From contig NZ_BMYQ01000001.1 in assembly GCF_014652355.1 (NCBI RefSeq), positions 184,180 to 248,179 of the forward strand: a DNA stretch of 64,000 nt, given 5' to 3'. Origin of the DNA: Gemmobacter lanyuensis (GTDB lineage: Bacteria; Pseudomonadota; Alphaproteobacteria; Rhodobacterales; Rhodobacteraceae). The notes beneath the pieces were generated by a model. It was given only the letters and a program-made list of their open reading frames with translations, did no database searches and was not told the DNA's origin. The number at the start of each line of letters is the position of its first letter. Positions within the stretch are counted from its first letter, which is position 1. This document shows positions 25,838 through 34,011 of this stretch, piece by piece. Both the position numbers and the translations under genes were made by a program.

Positions 25838-26845
25838 ATGCCAAGGATCACCGTGCGCGCCAAGGACTCGGCTCTCGCCATGGACGAGGTGCTCGATCGC
25901 TTGGGGCCTGACGCCTATATCCTGTCCACGCGCCATGAACAGGGGATGGTCGTGATCGAGGCGGCGTCGGATGCTGCCGCCGCAGACCCGCGCCCGCAGG
26001 GCGGGGCCTTTCAGCGCCGGAACGGCTATGCGGGGTCAGGGGCCGGTGCAAGGCGATCCCGGTCCGATTTCGCCCGCGAATTGCATGGACAGATGCAAGA
26101 GCCCGCCGCCGAGACTTCGCCCCCCACCTGGGCCGGCACGGCGCCGCTCTGGATGGCTGATCTGTCGGCCGATCTGCAGCGCGAGACGCCGCAGGCCGCC
26201 TTTGCCGATCTTCTGCGGCTGCTTCCCCCCGAGGGTGAGGTCTGGCCGAGTGACCGGCTCGTGCTTTGTGGCCCGCTGGCCGAAGACCGCGTGCAGGCTG
26301 CGCTACGCATCGCCGCAGCCTGGCGCAAGGCGGATGCGGGCTGCCGTCCCCAGTTGATCGAGGCGCTGACCCATGTGCCCTTCCGCGAAACGGCGCTCCG
26401 GTCCTGGTCGCGGCTTCTGGGGCTGGACCATGTGGTCACGGCCGAGGGGGATCTTTCGGTGCCCACCCCCGGCGCCCCGCAGCTTGTCTGCGTCCCGTGG
26501 GAGGCCGACCCGGTGGAGATCATGGCCCTGACCCGCGCCGAGGGCGAGGTGCTGCTGGTGTTGCCCGCCGGGCTGCATCCGCGCCGCCTGTCGCGGCTGA
26601 TCGCGCCCTGGCGCGGAAGCGGAGCTGGCGTCTGTCTTTGCGGGCTGACCGATGAACCGCCGCAGCCCGAAGAACTGATGCTGCTGGCCCAGGCCGGGCT
26701 GGTGCTGCGTCTGACCGGCTGGGGCAGCGATCTGATGGATGCGCTGGATACGCCCGGGTCGGAAGACCTGCGCGATTGGGCGCAAATCTGGTGCGACGAA
26801 GCCGGCCTTACCCTTTCCCAAGCCGAACAGGAGGTTGCTGCATGA
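25838..26845 (+). CDS. flhF: FlhF-like protein lacking GTPase motifs
   Basis: FlhF is normally an SRP-type GTPase that sets flagellar place and number. The N-terminus matches FlhF (ITVRAKDSALAMDEVLDRLG then PDAYILSTRHEQG, residues 4-36), and position between flhA and fliA is the classic one. The rest follows the FlhF layout but without its nucleotide-binding motifs. Where the P-loop GPTGVGKTTT should be, residues 145-152 read GPLAEDRV; the DTAG motif is replaced by VPWEAD (about 219-224); TKLD is reduced to GLTDE (about 269-273). The open frame is intact, so it does not look like a pseudogene. ATG 25838 follows GGGTGAGG. The symbol is tentative. Confidence 0.65.
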   Translation: MPRITVRAKDSALAMDEVLDRLGPDAYILSTRHEQGMVVIEAASDAAAADPRPQGGAFQRRNGYAGSGAGARRSRSDFARELHGQMQEPAAETSPPTWAGTAPLWMADLSADLQRETPQAAFADLLRLLPPEGEVWPSDRLVLCGPLAEDRVQAALRIAAAWRKADAGCRPQLIEALTHVPFRETALRSWSRLLGLDHVVTAEGDLSVPTPGAPQLVCVPWEADPVEIMALTRAEGEVLLVLPAGLHPRRLSRLIAPWRGSGAGVCLCGLTDEPPQPEELMLLAQAGLVLRLTGWGSDLMDALDTPGSEDLRDWAQIWCDEAGLTLSQAEQEVAA

Positions 26846-27570
26846 CCCTGCATGCCTACGGCTATTCCATGGCCTCCGGGCCGAAAGCGATCGAACAGGC
26901 GCATCTGGATCTGGTGCGCAAGATTGCCTGGCATTTCCATGGCCGGGTCGGACAGCGGGTGGAAATCGACGACCTGCTTCAGGTGGGCCATCTGGGGCTG
27001 CTGGATGCCAGCCGCCGCTATGTGCCCCAGCCTGGCGTGACCTTCGCCGCCTATGCCGCCATCCGCATTCGGGGTGCCATCGTGGATTATCTCCGCAGTG
27101 CCTCGAACCTCTGTCGGGCGACGATCCAGATCCAGCGCAAGGTGGATGCCGCCTCGCGCAAACTGGAGCAAAAGCTGATGCGCGCGCCGACCGAGGCGGA
27201 AATCGCACAGGCGCTGGACATGACCGCCGAAGACCTGGCCCGCCAGCGTGCTGAAACCGGGGCCGGGCAGGTGATGTCGCTGGACGATGTCTATACCGAC
27301 CATTCGCTGATCTTCCGCGATGGCAATGTCTCGGCCGAGGATCGGCTGGAACTGGGCGAGATGAAGCGCAATCTGGCCCGCGCGGTCAGTGAATTGCCCG
27401 AACGGGAACAGCTGGTGATTCAGCTTTACTACGTTGAGGAACTGAACGTCTACGAAGTGGCCGAGGTTCTGGGCGTGACCACAGGCCGTGTGTCGCAGAT
27501 CAAGAAATCCGCCGTCACCCACCTGCGCGAGGCGATGGACCGGCTGGAAAAGGAAACGGCGGGACAATGA
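26842..27570 (+). CDS. fliA: RNA polymerase sigma-28 factor FliA
   Basis: FliA directs late flagellar transcription. The 242-residue protein has sigma region 2 (about 25-95, with RVEIDDLLQVGHLGLLDASR), region 3 (about 100-145) and region 4 (about 180-235, with YEVAEVLGVTTGRVSQIKKS). ATG 26842 overlaps the flhF stop and follows AGGAGG. Its partner FlgM is encoded 6 kb upstream on the other strand, and six promoters of matching type lie in the window. Confidence 0.95.
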   Translation: MTLHAYGYSMASGPKAIEQAHLDLVRKIAWHFHGRVGQRVEIDDLLQVGHLGLLDASRRYVPQPGVTFAAYAAIRIRGAIVDYLRSASNLCRATIQIQRKVDAASRKLEQKLMRAPTEAEIAQALDMTAEDLARQRAETGAGQVMSLDDVYTDHSLIFRDGNVSAEDRLELGEMKRNLARAVSELPEREQLVIQLYYVEELNVYEVAEVLGVTTGRVSQIKKSAVTHLREAMDRLEKETAGQ

Positions 27571-27600
27571 TCCCGCCGCATTCTTCCATCTGACCTGATC

Positions 27601-27625
27601 TTCGGCCGCCGTTCAGGCGGCCGAA
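27601..27625. terminator. Perfect hairpin between fliA and the GAF-like gene
   Basis: TTCGGCCGCC, loop GTTCA, GGCGGCCGAA form a perfect 10-bp stem. There is no T-run on either side. It overlaps the last codons of the - strand gene and may block converging transcription. Confidence 0.5.
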
Positions 27626-28881
27626 TTCATCAGCGGGGACACCTTCGCCGCCGCCGCCATGCGCCGCGACCACGACCGCACATCCGGCCCGATGCGGTCG
27701 GCCAGATCCGGCCAAAGCTGGGTCAGCGCACAAAGGGCGCGTTCGCGGGTGCGGTCCATCCCGTCCAGCCGCGAGGGATCGACCTCGTTGCGCAGCGGCT
27801 GCCAGTCTTGTCCCAGAACGCAGATCTCGTGCCCGTCCTCGCCGGGGCGGATCGACCAGCTCAAGCCGTGAAGGTCATAGATTTCCGCAACCTCCGTCAC
27901 GGCCACGTCGCGACGGCGGATCATATGCATCACGGCATAATGGCGCGTGACATCGGTGGTGAGCGCGAGAACCTCGGCGGCGATATCGGGCCAGCCGTCG
28001 GCCAGATTGTGCGACAGGGGCGCCCAGTCCGAATTTGCCCCGGCCGCGCGGAAGGCCAACGGCTCGTCCTCGCCCGCCTCGGCAATGTCGAATTCGGCCT
28101 CGTTCACCACCAGACGGGCGAAGGCGGTCCAGGTGGGCAAGGGTCGTGCCGGCGGCAGTGATGACAGCGAAGCCTCCAAGGCCTGTGCTGCGGCCTGGCC
28201 ATTGGTGGGCAGACGGCTGATCCCCGCCCGAGCCAGCACATTGCGCCCCTCGATCGTCAGGTTCACCTGGTTGCCGGACAGTTCGGCCAGGCCGGCGATG
28301 CGCAGGGCCGTCACCTCGACCATGCTGGGCGATTGCCCCGCCGCCAGATGCAAAAGCCCCGTCAGCACGCGCGAGGCCGCGGCTTCGTCATGGTCCTGCA
28401 CCTGTTCGATCAGCGCCAGCATCTGTGCCGGAACCCCCACCCCCAGCGCCACCAGGCGCCGCAGCTGCGCCGCCAGCAGCCGACCATAGAGCGTGAGAAC
28501 CTGCGTCTGCCGCCCCGACATCACATCGGTGCGCGCGTCATGCAGCTCGACCACGGCCAGCAGACCTTCGGCATCGACGACCGGCACGCCGACCGAAACG
28601 GAATCCGAATTCGTGCTGTTGGGGTTGTGCAGGCGCATGATGCTTGACGACACCGGCTGATCGTCCTGCCCCGCTTCCGGAGGGGGGCAGTCGATGCCTG
28701 CGGTGACGAATTCGTGCTGCAGCATCCGCAGCGCGGGGGCGAGATGCGTCAGCCGCAGCGTCTGAGCGTCCGATGCGCGCCGCGCCAGCGCGCAGAGGTC
28801 AAGTATTTCAGCAAAGATCTGCGCCTGCGACGGTTCGAGCCATCTTTGCGCCGAAAGGGACGGGGAAACGGAAAGAGACAT
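27613..28881 (-). CDS. GAF-like protein of unknown function, probable late flagellar gene
   Basis: I do not recognise this 422-residue soluble protein. Residues 94-143 (VSVGVPVVDAEGLLAVVELH and the following helix) look like the end of a GAF sensory domain, preceded by a helical N-terminus. The middle is helical with LTGLLHLAAGQSPSMVEVTA (about 172-191), and the last 150 residues contain a mixed alpha/beta region. It has no signal peptide or membrane helix. Neighbours are fliA and the DFSAF-repeat gene. A FliA-type promoter lies 31 bases before the ATG, so it should be expressed with the filament and chemotaxis genes. Confidence 0.7.
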   Translation of the reverse strand: MSLSVSPSLSAQRWLEPSQAQIFAEILDLCALARRASDAQTLRLTHLAPALRMLQHEFVTAGIDCPPPEAGQDDQPVSSSIMRLHNPNSTNSDSVSVGVPVVDAEGLLAVVELHDARTDVMSGRQTQVLTLYGRLLAAQLRRLVALGVGVPAQMLALIEQVQDHDEAAASRVLTGLLHLAAGQSPSMVEVTALRIAGLAELSGNQVNLTIEGRNVLARAGISRLPTNGQAAAQALEASLSSLPPARPLPTWTAFARLVVNEAEFDIAEAGEDEPLAFRAAGANSDWAPLSHNLADGWPDIAAEVLALTTDVTRHYAVMHMIRRRDVAVTEVAEIYDLHGLSWSIRPGEDGHEICVLGQDWQPLRNEVDPSRLDGMDRTRERALCALTQLWPDLADRIGPDVRSWSRRMAAAAKVSPLMNSAA

Positions 28882-28911
28882 GAGTGGCTCCGTGACGAGA
28901 CGTTTACAGGT

Positions 28912-28939
28912 CTAACGGCAGGGCTCAGCCGCATGTGAG
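28912..28939 (-). promoter_or_regulatory. FliA-type promoter of the GAF-like gene
   Basis: On the - strand CTCAC, 15 bases, then GCCGTTAG. It is the same form as the promoter of the neighbouring DFSAF-repeat gene. A GGAG ribosome binding site follows before the ATG. Confidence 0.5.
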
Positions 28940-28969
28940 CGCGCGAACCATGCTTGACGCAAGGGAGGG

Positions 28970-30286
28970 TCAGGGTTGCGGCGGATCGTCGCTGTCGGGC
29001 AGATCGTCAAAGGCCGCAAAGGCCGAGAAATCGAGTTTTGGCTTGCCTTGGGGCGGAGTGGGTTCGGGCGGCGCGTCGTCGGTTTGGGCTGTTGCGGCAT
29101 CGGGTGCCGGGGTCACGAGCGTCTCGAATTCATCGGACGCAAGGGTGACCGGCGGCGCCTTCGGGGCCCGGCGCCGCTTTGGTGCAGCGGGGTTTTTCGG
29201 TGCGGGCGGAAGGATTTCAACCTCGGGCATTGCCGTGTCGTCCTCTTCGCCCGGCAAAAGGGTAAATGCCTCTGCCACCGGCAGGGATGCGCCCGATAGG
29301 GTCGCAAATTCTGCCTCGCCGTCGGCGGCATCCGGGGAGGCTGCCGTGTCATCGCTAAAGGCCGAGAAATCGGCCGTGAAGGGCGGCGGCGGGCCCTCGG
29401 CCTCGCTCTCCCCGAAGGCCGAGAAATCCACGGCGAATTTCGGGGCGGGGTCCGGGGGTGCCTCGGTTGCGGCCGGTTCGTCGTCGCCAAAGGCCGAGAA
29501 ATCGGCCTTGAAGGGCGGCGTCGGGGCCTCGGCCTCGCTGTCTCCGAATGCCGAGAAATCCACGGCAAATTTGGGTGCAGGGTCCGGGGCGGCCTTGGCT
29601 GCGGTCGGTTCGTCGTCGCCAAAGGCCGAGAAATCGGCCTTGAAGGGCGGCGTCGGGGTCTCGGTCTCGCTGTCTCCGAATGCCGAGAAATCCACGGCGA
29701 ATTTCGGGGTGGGGTCCAGGGCGGCCTCGGCTGCGGCTGGTTCGTCGTCGCCAAGGGCCGAGAAATCGGCCGTAAAGGGCGGCGTCGGGGCCTCGGCCTC
29801 GCTGTCGCCAAAGGCCGAGAAATCCACCGCGAATTTCGGGGTGGGGTCGGCTGGCGGATCTTCGGTGTCGAAGGCGGAAAAATCGATCTCGAGTTTGGGC
29901 TTCCCTGCCTCGGCGACCGGCGCCGCAGCTTCGGGTGGCGGGTCTTCGACCGCACCCAGCATCTTGGCCACATCATCCAGAGCCAGCATCGTGACCAGCC
30001 CTTTGGGCTTGGGTTTGGGCGGCGGCGGCGGTGGTTCCTCGATCACGGGTTCGGGTGGCAGTTCGGGTTCTGCGACCACGGCCGGTGTCTCTTGCAGGCG
30101 GCGCAGCACGGCGATCCGCAGTGCAAGCAGCATGCGACGTTCCGCCCCCCGGTCACTTTCGGCATAAAGCTTGCCAAAGCGTTTGAGCGCCTTTGGCAAA
30201 AGCGGCAGCTCCAGCGCCGCAACGGTGCTGTGCGCGATCGGCATGACCGCAGCGGCTGCGGTCGATCGCAGGGCGGTTTTCGGCAC
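28970..30286 (-). CDS. DFSAF tandem-repeat protein of unknown function
   Basis: This 438-residue acidic, Pro-rich protein belongs to no family I know. Residues 1-70 form a helical domain with [21 protein letters not shown] Pro/Lys hinge (about 73-98) and a short helix ([19 protein letters not shown]) follow. Four tandem 44-residue repeats cover 151-326; each carries two copies of DFSAF followed by Gly/Ser and acidic residues. Single extra copies occur at about residue 135 and near the C-terminus, ten in all, one as DFSAL. The start is GTG 30286 after GGGGGTAAGCC. It lies between the GAF-like gene and flgB and has a FliA-type promoter. The repeated short motif suggests a multivalent binding protein. 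Confidence 0.75.
   Translation of the reverse strand: MPKTALRSTAAAAVMPIAHSTVAALELPLLPKALKRFGKLYAESDRGAERRMLLALRIAVLRRLQETPAVVAEPELPPEPVIEEPPPPPPKPKPKGLVTMLALDDVAKMLGAVEDPPPEAAAPVAEAGKPKLEIDFSAFDTEDPPADPTPKFAVDFSAFGDSEAEAPTPPFTADFSALGDDEPAAAEAALDPTPKFAVDFSAFGDSETETPTPPFKADFSAFGDDEPTAAKAAPDPAPKFAVDFSAFGDSEAEAPTPPFKADFSAFGDDEPAATEAPPDPAPKFAVDFSAFGESEAEGPPPPFTADFSAFSDDTAASPDAADGEAEFATLSGASLPVAEAFTLLPGEEDDTAMPEVEILPPAPKNPAAPKRRRAPKAPPVTLASDEFETLVTPAPDAATAQTDDAPPEPTPPQGKPKLDFSAFAAFDDLPDSDDPPQP
29309..29836 (-). repeat. Four tandem 132-bp coding repeats
   Basis: Four copies of a 132-bp unit (marker GAATTTC or its variant at 29435, 29567, 29699 and 29831). Because the unit length is divisible by three, each copy adds 44 residues in frame. 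The copies are highly similar at DNA level, so copy number may change by recombination. Confidence 0.9.
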
Positions 30287-30321
30287 GGCTTACCCCCGGA
30301 AATGCGCAAGGGCGATGCGTT

Positions 30322-30337
30322 TGGCATCCTCCTTGCA
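30322..30337 (+). promoter_or_regulatory. Sigma-54 promoter of the flgB operon
   Basis: TGGCAT-CCTCC-TTGCA matches the sigma-54 consensus with one mismatch; the -12 GC lies about 60 bases before the flgB start. Confidence 0.83.
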
Positions 30338-30351
30338 AGGCTCATGTCCGA

Positions 30352-30379
30352 AGAACGGCAGATCGCCGAGAAATGTGAG
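30352..30379 (-). promoter_or_regulatory. FliA-type promoter of the DFSAF-repeat gene
   Basis: On the - strand CTCAC, 15 bases, then GCCGTTCT, about 65 bases before the GTG start. It lies within the leader of the oppositely oriented flgB transcript. Confidence 0.5.
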
Positions 30380-30394
30380 AAGGGGAAATACGCG

Positions 30395-30784
30395 ATGACG
30401 CTGAGCCTGCGCGACAGCCTCGGGGTTCATGCCGATGCACTCGTCCTGCGCGAGACGCGAAACACCGTCCTGCACGGAAACATCTCGAACGCCGCGACGC
30501 CGGGCTACAAGGCCCGCGATTTCGATTTCACGGCTGCCCTGCGCGATGCCACCGGGCGCAGCAGCGACCTGCCGCTCGAGGGCGGAACCCCCGAGGCGGC
30601 CCACGGGCTCGATACCCCCGATCTGGGTTTTCGCGTGCCGGTGTCGATGGCGCTGGATGGAAATACTGTCGATATGGGCGTGGAACAGGTGCAGTTTTCC
30701 GAAAATACCCTGCGCTACCAGGCCAGCCTCGATCTGCTCAACCGCCGCATCTCGGGGTTGATGACCGCGATCAAGGGAGAGTGA
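30395..30784 (+). CDS. flgB: Flagellar proximal rod protein FlgB
   Basis: This is the 129-residue rod subunit at the base of the axial structure. The rod-protein N-terminal motif is seen in [20 protein letters not shown] (about 25-44), and the C-terminal helix [20 protein letters not shown] is conserved. ATG 30395 follows AGAAGGGGA. The open frame reaches back to 30092, but that part overlaps the divergent gene and the sigma-54 promoter. Confidence 0.94.
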   Translation: MTLSLRDSLGVHADALVLRETRNTVLHGNISNAATPGYKARDFDFTAALRDATGRSSDLPLEGGTPEAAHGLDTPDLGFRVPVSMALDGNTVDMGVEQVQFSENTLRYQASLDLLNRRISGLMTAIKGE

Positions 30785-30787
30785 CGG

Positions 30788-31207
30788 ATGGCCAATGAAA
30801 TCCGCAACGTCTTTGATGTCGGGGCGCGGGCGCTGACGGCGCAGATGCAGCGTCTGAACACCACCGCCAGCAATATTGCCAATGCGGGCGCCGTTTCCAG
30901 TTCCGCCGAAGAAGCCTTCCGCCCGCTGCGCCCGGTCTTTGACACGGCCTTCAGCGCTGCCATGGGCGATGGTGTGCTGGCCGCCCCCGAGGTGGAACAG
31001 ATCGTCCAGCTTGACCGCGAACCCATCCGCGAACGCCGTCCCGACAGTCCCAAGGCGGACAAGGACGGCTTTGTCTATATCGCGCCCATCAATTCCGACG
31101 AAGAGATGGTCGAGATGGTCGAAGCCAGCCGTCAGTATCAGGACGTGCTGGAAACCCTCAGCACCCTGCGCGGCCTGATGGCCCGCACCCTGAAAATGGG
31201 GCAATAA
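30788..31207 (+). CDS. flgC: Flagellar proximal rod protein FlgC
   Basis: This is a 139-residue rod subunit. It has the usual N-terminal helix (LTAQMQRLNTTASNIANAGA) and the C-terminal MVEASRQYQDVLETLSTLRG. It starts three bases after flgB. Confidence 0.94.
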   Translation: MANEIRNVFDVGARALTAQMQRLNTTASNIANAGAVSSSAEEAFRPLRPVFDTAFSAAMGDGVLAAPEVEQIVQLDREPIRERRPDSPKADKDGFVYIAPINSDEEMVEMVEASRQYQDVLETLSTLRGLMARTLKMGQ

Positions 31208-31210
31208 ACC

Positions 31211-31885
31211 ATGAGCACGATCGACAGCCTGATGTCCGCCGCGACACGTTCGGGCTCGGGCAATACCACCGGCGCGACGGGGCGCAACAATCTGGGGCAG
31301 GATGCGTTTCTGACGCTGCTGACCACGCAGCTGCAGAACCAGAACCCGCTGGAGCCGATGCAGAACGCCGAATTTGTGGCGCAGATGGCGCAGTTTTCCA
31401 CCGTCAGCGGCATCAGCGAAGTGAACACTACGCTGGGCGGTATCGCCTCGGGGCTGAGCGGTCTGGGTCTTTCGGCGGCCTCGGGTCTGATCGGGCGCGA
31501 CGTGCTGGTTGAAACCTCGGCCGTGATGCCCGACCGGACCGGCGCCCTGCGCGGCAGTGTCCGGCTTGAGGAAGCGGCAAGCTCGCTTGTCATCACCTAT
31601 TCCGACGCCGAAACCGGCCAGTTGCTGAATACCCAGTCCCTGGGGGCGCAGGCGGCTGGCACGGTCGATTTTGCCTGGGAAAACCTTCCGGCTGATGTGA
31701 TCGGCAGCGGCCATCGCATCGCGGTGGGCGTTCAGGCCAACCGGGCCGGGGGCAGCGTCGATCTGCCGCCCTCACTTTATTCGCGCGTCACCGGGGCCAT
31801 GATCGACCCGGCCAGCGGCGAAACCACCCTGCAAGTTGCCGATTTCGGGGCGCTGAGCGCGCTCGAGGTCCAGTCCCTTCGTTGA
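31211..31885 (+). CDS. flgD: Hook assembly scaffold FlgD
   Basis: FlgD caps the growing hook. The 224-residue protein has the conserved N-terminal export and scaffold segment (GRNNLGQDAFLTLLTTQLQN then QNPLEPMQNAEFVAQMAQFS, about 21-60). Beta-rich FlgD Ig and tudor-like domains follow (about 85-220). It starts three bases after flgC. Confidence 0.94.
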   Translation: MSTIDSLMSAATRSGSGNTTGATGRNNLGQDAFLTLLTTQLQNQNPLEPMQNAEFVAQMAQFSTVSGISEVNTTLGGIASGLSGLGLSAASGLIGRDVLVETSAVMPDRTGALRGSVRLEEAASSLVITYSDAETGQLLNTQSLGAQAAGTVDFAWENLPADVIGSGHRIAVGVQANRAGGSVDLPPSLYSRVTGAMIDPASGETTLQVADFGALSALEVQSLR

Positions 31886-31904
31886 TCCAAAAGGAAGCCC
31901 TTCC

Positions 31905-33167
31905 ATGTCGATGAATACCGCCCTCAGTGGCATTCAGGCCGCCCAGACCGATATCTCGGCGACCTCGCACAATATCGCCAACGTCTCGACCACCGGGTTC
32001 CGGTCGAGCGACGTGTCCTTTGCCGATGTCTACAACAGCTCGCCCTATTCGGTGGCGCGCACGCAGGTCGGGTCGGGCACGCGGGTGACGCAGGTCAGCC
32101 AGAACTTCGCGCAGGGGAATATCACCACCACCGGGCGGGCGCTGGATCTGGCGATCCAGGGGCAGGGGTTCTTTGCCACGCAGCAGATTTCGGACACGGG
32201 CGAGCGCACGGGGGCCGCGCTATATACCCGGGCGGGGGACTTCACGCTGACGGCCGAAGGGCGGATCACCAATACGGCCGGTAACGCCCTGCTGGGCTGG
32301 CCCGTCAGTGCCGAGGGGGGCGCGCTGAGCCAGATCGCCGCCGATGCGGGGCCGATTTCGGTGCCGCTCTCGATGGGGCAGACGGTTGCGTCGACTGCCT
32401 TGAATGTGGATGTCAGCCTTCCGACCTCGGGCGCGCTTTTGGGGCAGCAAGCGGCGGTTCCCCCGGCGGCCTTCGACAGCGGCGATGCAACCACCTGGGC
32501 GCATCGCACCACGGTTCCCATGGTCAGTGGCAATGGCCAAGTGATCGAGGGCGAGCTTTATTTCGTCAAGACCGATGCCCCCGATGCCGCAGACCCTTCG
32601 TCGCAATGGCAGGTGCATCTCGTCGTGGACGGCGTGACCACCACCTCGGCCGCATCAGACCTGACCTTTGATGGTGATGGCACCCTGACCACGGCCCAGC
32701 CGATGGCCTTCACCGATGCGTCGGGCGGCACCTTCAGTCTGGACATGTCCGGCTCCAGGCTGGCGGACAATCCCTTCACCGTGCAATCGGCCACCGCCGA
32801 CGGTACCCGTCAGGCCACCATGACCTCGCTCGAGGTCGATGACACCGGCACCATCTGGGCATCCTATGGTGCGGGGCGGCCGATCGCCATGGGCAAGGTG
32901 ATGGTGGCGACATTTGCCAACCCGCAGGGCCTTGCGCCGCAGGGCAACGCCAGCTTCCGTGCTTCCTCGGCGTCGGGCGAGCCGCTGGTGGGCGCACCGG
33001 GGTCGGCCGGTTTCGGGTCGCTCCGGTCGGGCGCGCTGGAGGAATCGAACGTCGATCTGACGAGCGAGCTGGTGGACCTGATCACGGCGCAGCGCAATTA
33101 TCAGGCTTCGGCCAAGGCGCTCGAGACGAATTCGTCCCTGATGCAGTCGATCATCAAGATCAGCTGA
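31905..33167 (+). CDS. flgE: Flagellar hook protein FlgE
   Basis: This is the 420-residue hook subunit. The N-terminal axial motif reads LSGIQAAQTDISATSHNIAN (about 6-25), the middle D1/D2 domains cover about 75-360, and the C-terminus has EESNVDLTSELVDLITAQRN. It follows flgD by 19 bases with an AAAGGAAG ribosome binding site. Confidence 0.95.
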   Translation: MSMNTALSGIQAAQTDISATSHNIANVSTTGFRSSDVSFADVYNSSPYSVARTQVGSGTRVTQVSQNFAQGNITTTGRALDLAIQGQGFFATQQISDTGERTGAALYTRAGDFTLTAEGRITNTAGNALLGWPVSAEGGALSQIAADAGPISVPLSMGQTVASTALNVDVSLPTSGALLGQQAAVPPAAFDSGDATTWAHRTTVPMVSGNGQVIEGELYFVKTDAPDAADPSSQWQVHLVVDGVTTTSAASDLTFDGDGTLTTAQPMAFTDASGGTFSLDMSGSRLADNPFTVQSATADGTRQATMTSLEVDDTGTIWASYGAGRPIAMGKVMVATFANPQGLAPQGNASFRASSASGEPLVGAPGSAGFGSLRSGALEESNVDLTSELVDLITAQRNYQASAKALETNSSLMQSIIKIS

Positions 33168-33182
33168 CCCTGAGGAGGCAAG

Positions 33183-33944
33183 ATGGACCGTCTGATCCAC
33201 ACGGTCGGCAATGCGCTGACCAATCTGCGGGATACGCAAATCATTTCGGCCCAGAACCTCGCCAACCAGTCGGTGCCGGGCTACCGGCGCGACATGAGCG
33301 GCGAGGGGTCCACCGTCTTTGCCATGCAACTGGATGGCCTGGGGGTCCGGGCCTTCCAGCAACCCGCGGAAAGTTATTCCTTTTCCGAGGATTCCGGCTT
33401 TCTTGACCAGACGGGCGAACCGCTGGACATCGCAATTGCCGACAAGGGCTATTTCTACGTCAAACCCGAAGAAGGCCCCCCGGCGCTCACCCGTCGGGGC
33501 GATCTGCGTGTCGATCTGCGCGGGCGGCTTCTGAACGGGGCGGGCGAAGAGGTGCTGGATGCCCAGCAGGCGCCCATCGTCGTGCCACCGTTTACCGACA
33601 TCGTGGTGAACGAGATCGGCGAGCTGTCGATCCAGCCGCCCGATGCCCCACCGGGTGAACGTGTGCTGGTTGCTACACTTGGCACCTATGTGCCTGACGG
33701 AACCCAAGTTCTGCGCAAGGGCGAAGATGGCCAGATCCGGCTGGAAAACGGCCAGGTGCCGCCGTCGAACCAGCTGGCCGAGGTGCGTCAGGGCGTTCTG
33801 GAACGCAGCAATGTCAACACCACGGACGAGCTGATCAATGCCATCGACCTTCAACGCGGGTTCGAGCTGAACATGAAGATGGTCTCCGAGGCCAAGCGTC
33901 TGGATGAGGCCGCCGGATCGCTTGTGAAATTGCCCGAGGGCTGA
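33183..33944 (+). CDS. flgF: Flagellar proximal rod protein FlgF
   Basis: This 253-residue rod protein has the axial N-terminus (LRDTQIISAQNLANQSVPGY, about 16-35) and the C-terminal NVNTTDELINAIDLQRGFEL (about 213-232). The ribosome binding site is GAGGAG, and flgE ends 15 bases upstream. A sigma-54 promoter follows before flgG, which splits the flgB-flgF and flgG-flgL groups. Confidence 0.93.
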   Translation: MDRLIHTVGNALTNLRDTQIISAQNLANQSVPGYRRDMSGEGSTVFAMQLDGLGVRAFQQPAESYSFSEDSGFLDQTGEPLDIAIADKGYFYVKPEEGPPALTRRGDLRVDLRGRLLNGAGEEVLDAQQAPIVVPPFTDIVVNEIGELSIQPPDAPPGERVLVATLGTYVPDGTQVLRKGEDGQIRLENGQVPPSNQLAEVRQGVLERSNVNTTDELINAIDLQRGFELNMKMVSEAKRLDEAAGSLVKLPEG

Positions 33945-33947
33945 GGC

Positions 33948-33963
33948 TGGCACGGAAATTGCT
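33948..33963 (+). promoter_or_regulatory. Sigma-54 promoter of flgG
   Basis: TGGCAC-GGAAA-TTGCT is a perfect consensus match, with the -12 GC 50 bases before flgG. Confidence 0.86.
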
Positions 33964-34011
33964 CTTGTTTCTGCAGGACCGGCCCAGCCGGAATTGTGAC
34001 AGGAGAGCGCG

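Noticed and set aside
23880-25844. A 654-residue - strand frame opposite flhA
   Set aside because: Antisense shadow with His/Gln/Arg-rich composition; flhA is certain.
25838-26845. The FlhF-like gene as a pseudogene
   Set aside because: It is uninterrupted, of normal length, coupled to flhA and fliA, and its N-terminus is well kept.
29309-29836. The regular repeats looked at first like a CRISPR or satellite array
   Set aside because: Units are 132 bp, contiguous without spacers, in frame, and code for a repeated peptide.
28935-30167. A 410-residue + strand frame opposite the DFSAF-repeat gene (repeats of KAEKS type)
   Set aside because: It stays open because the repeat unit is a multiple of three. 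It has no good ribosome binding site, while the - strand frame is longer, has a ribosome binding site, a promoter and a non-repetitive helical N-terminus.
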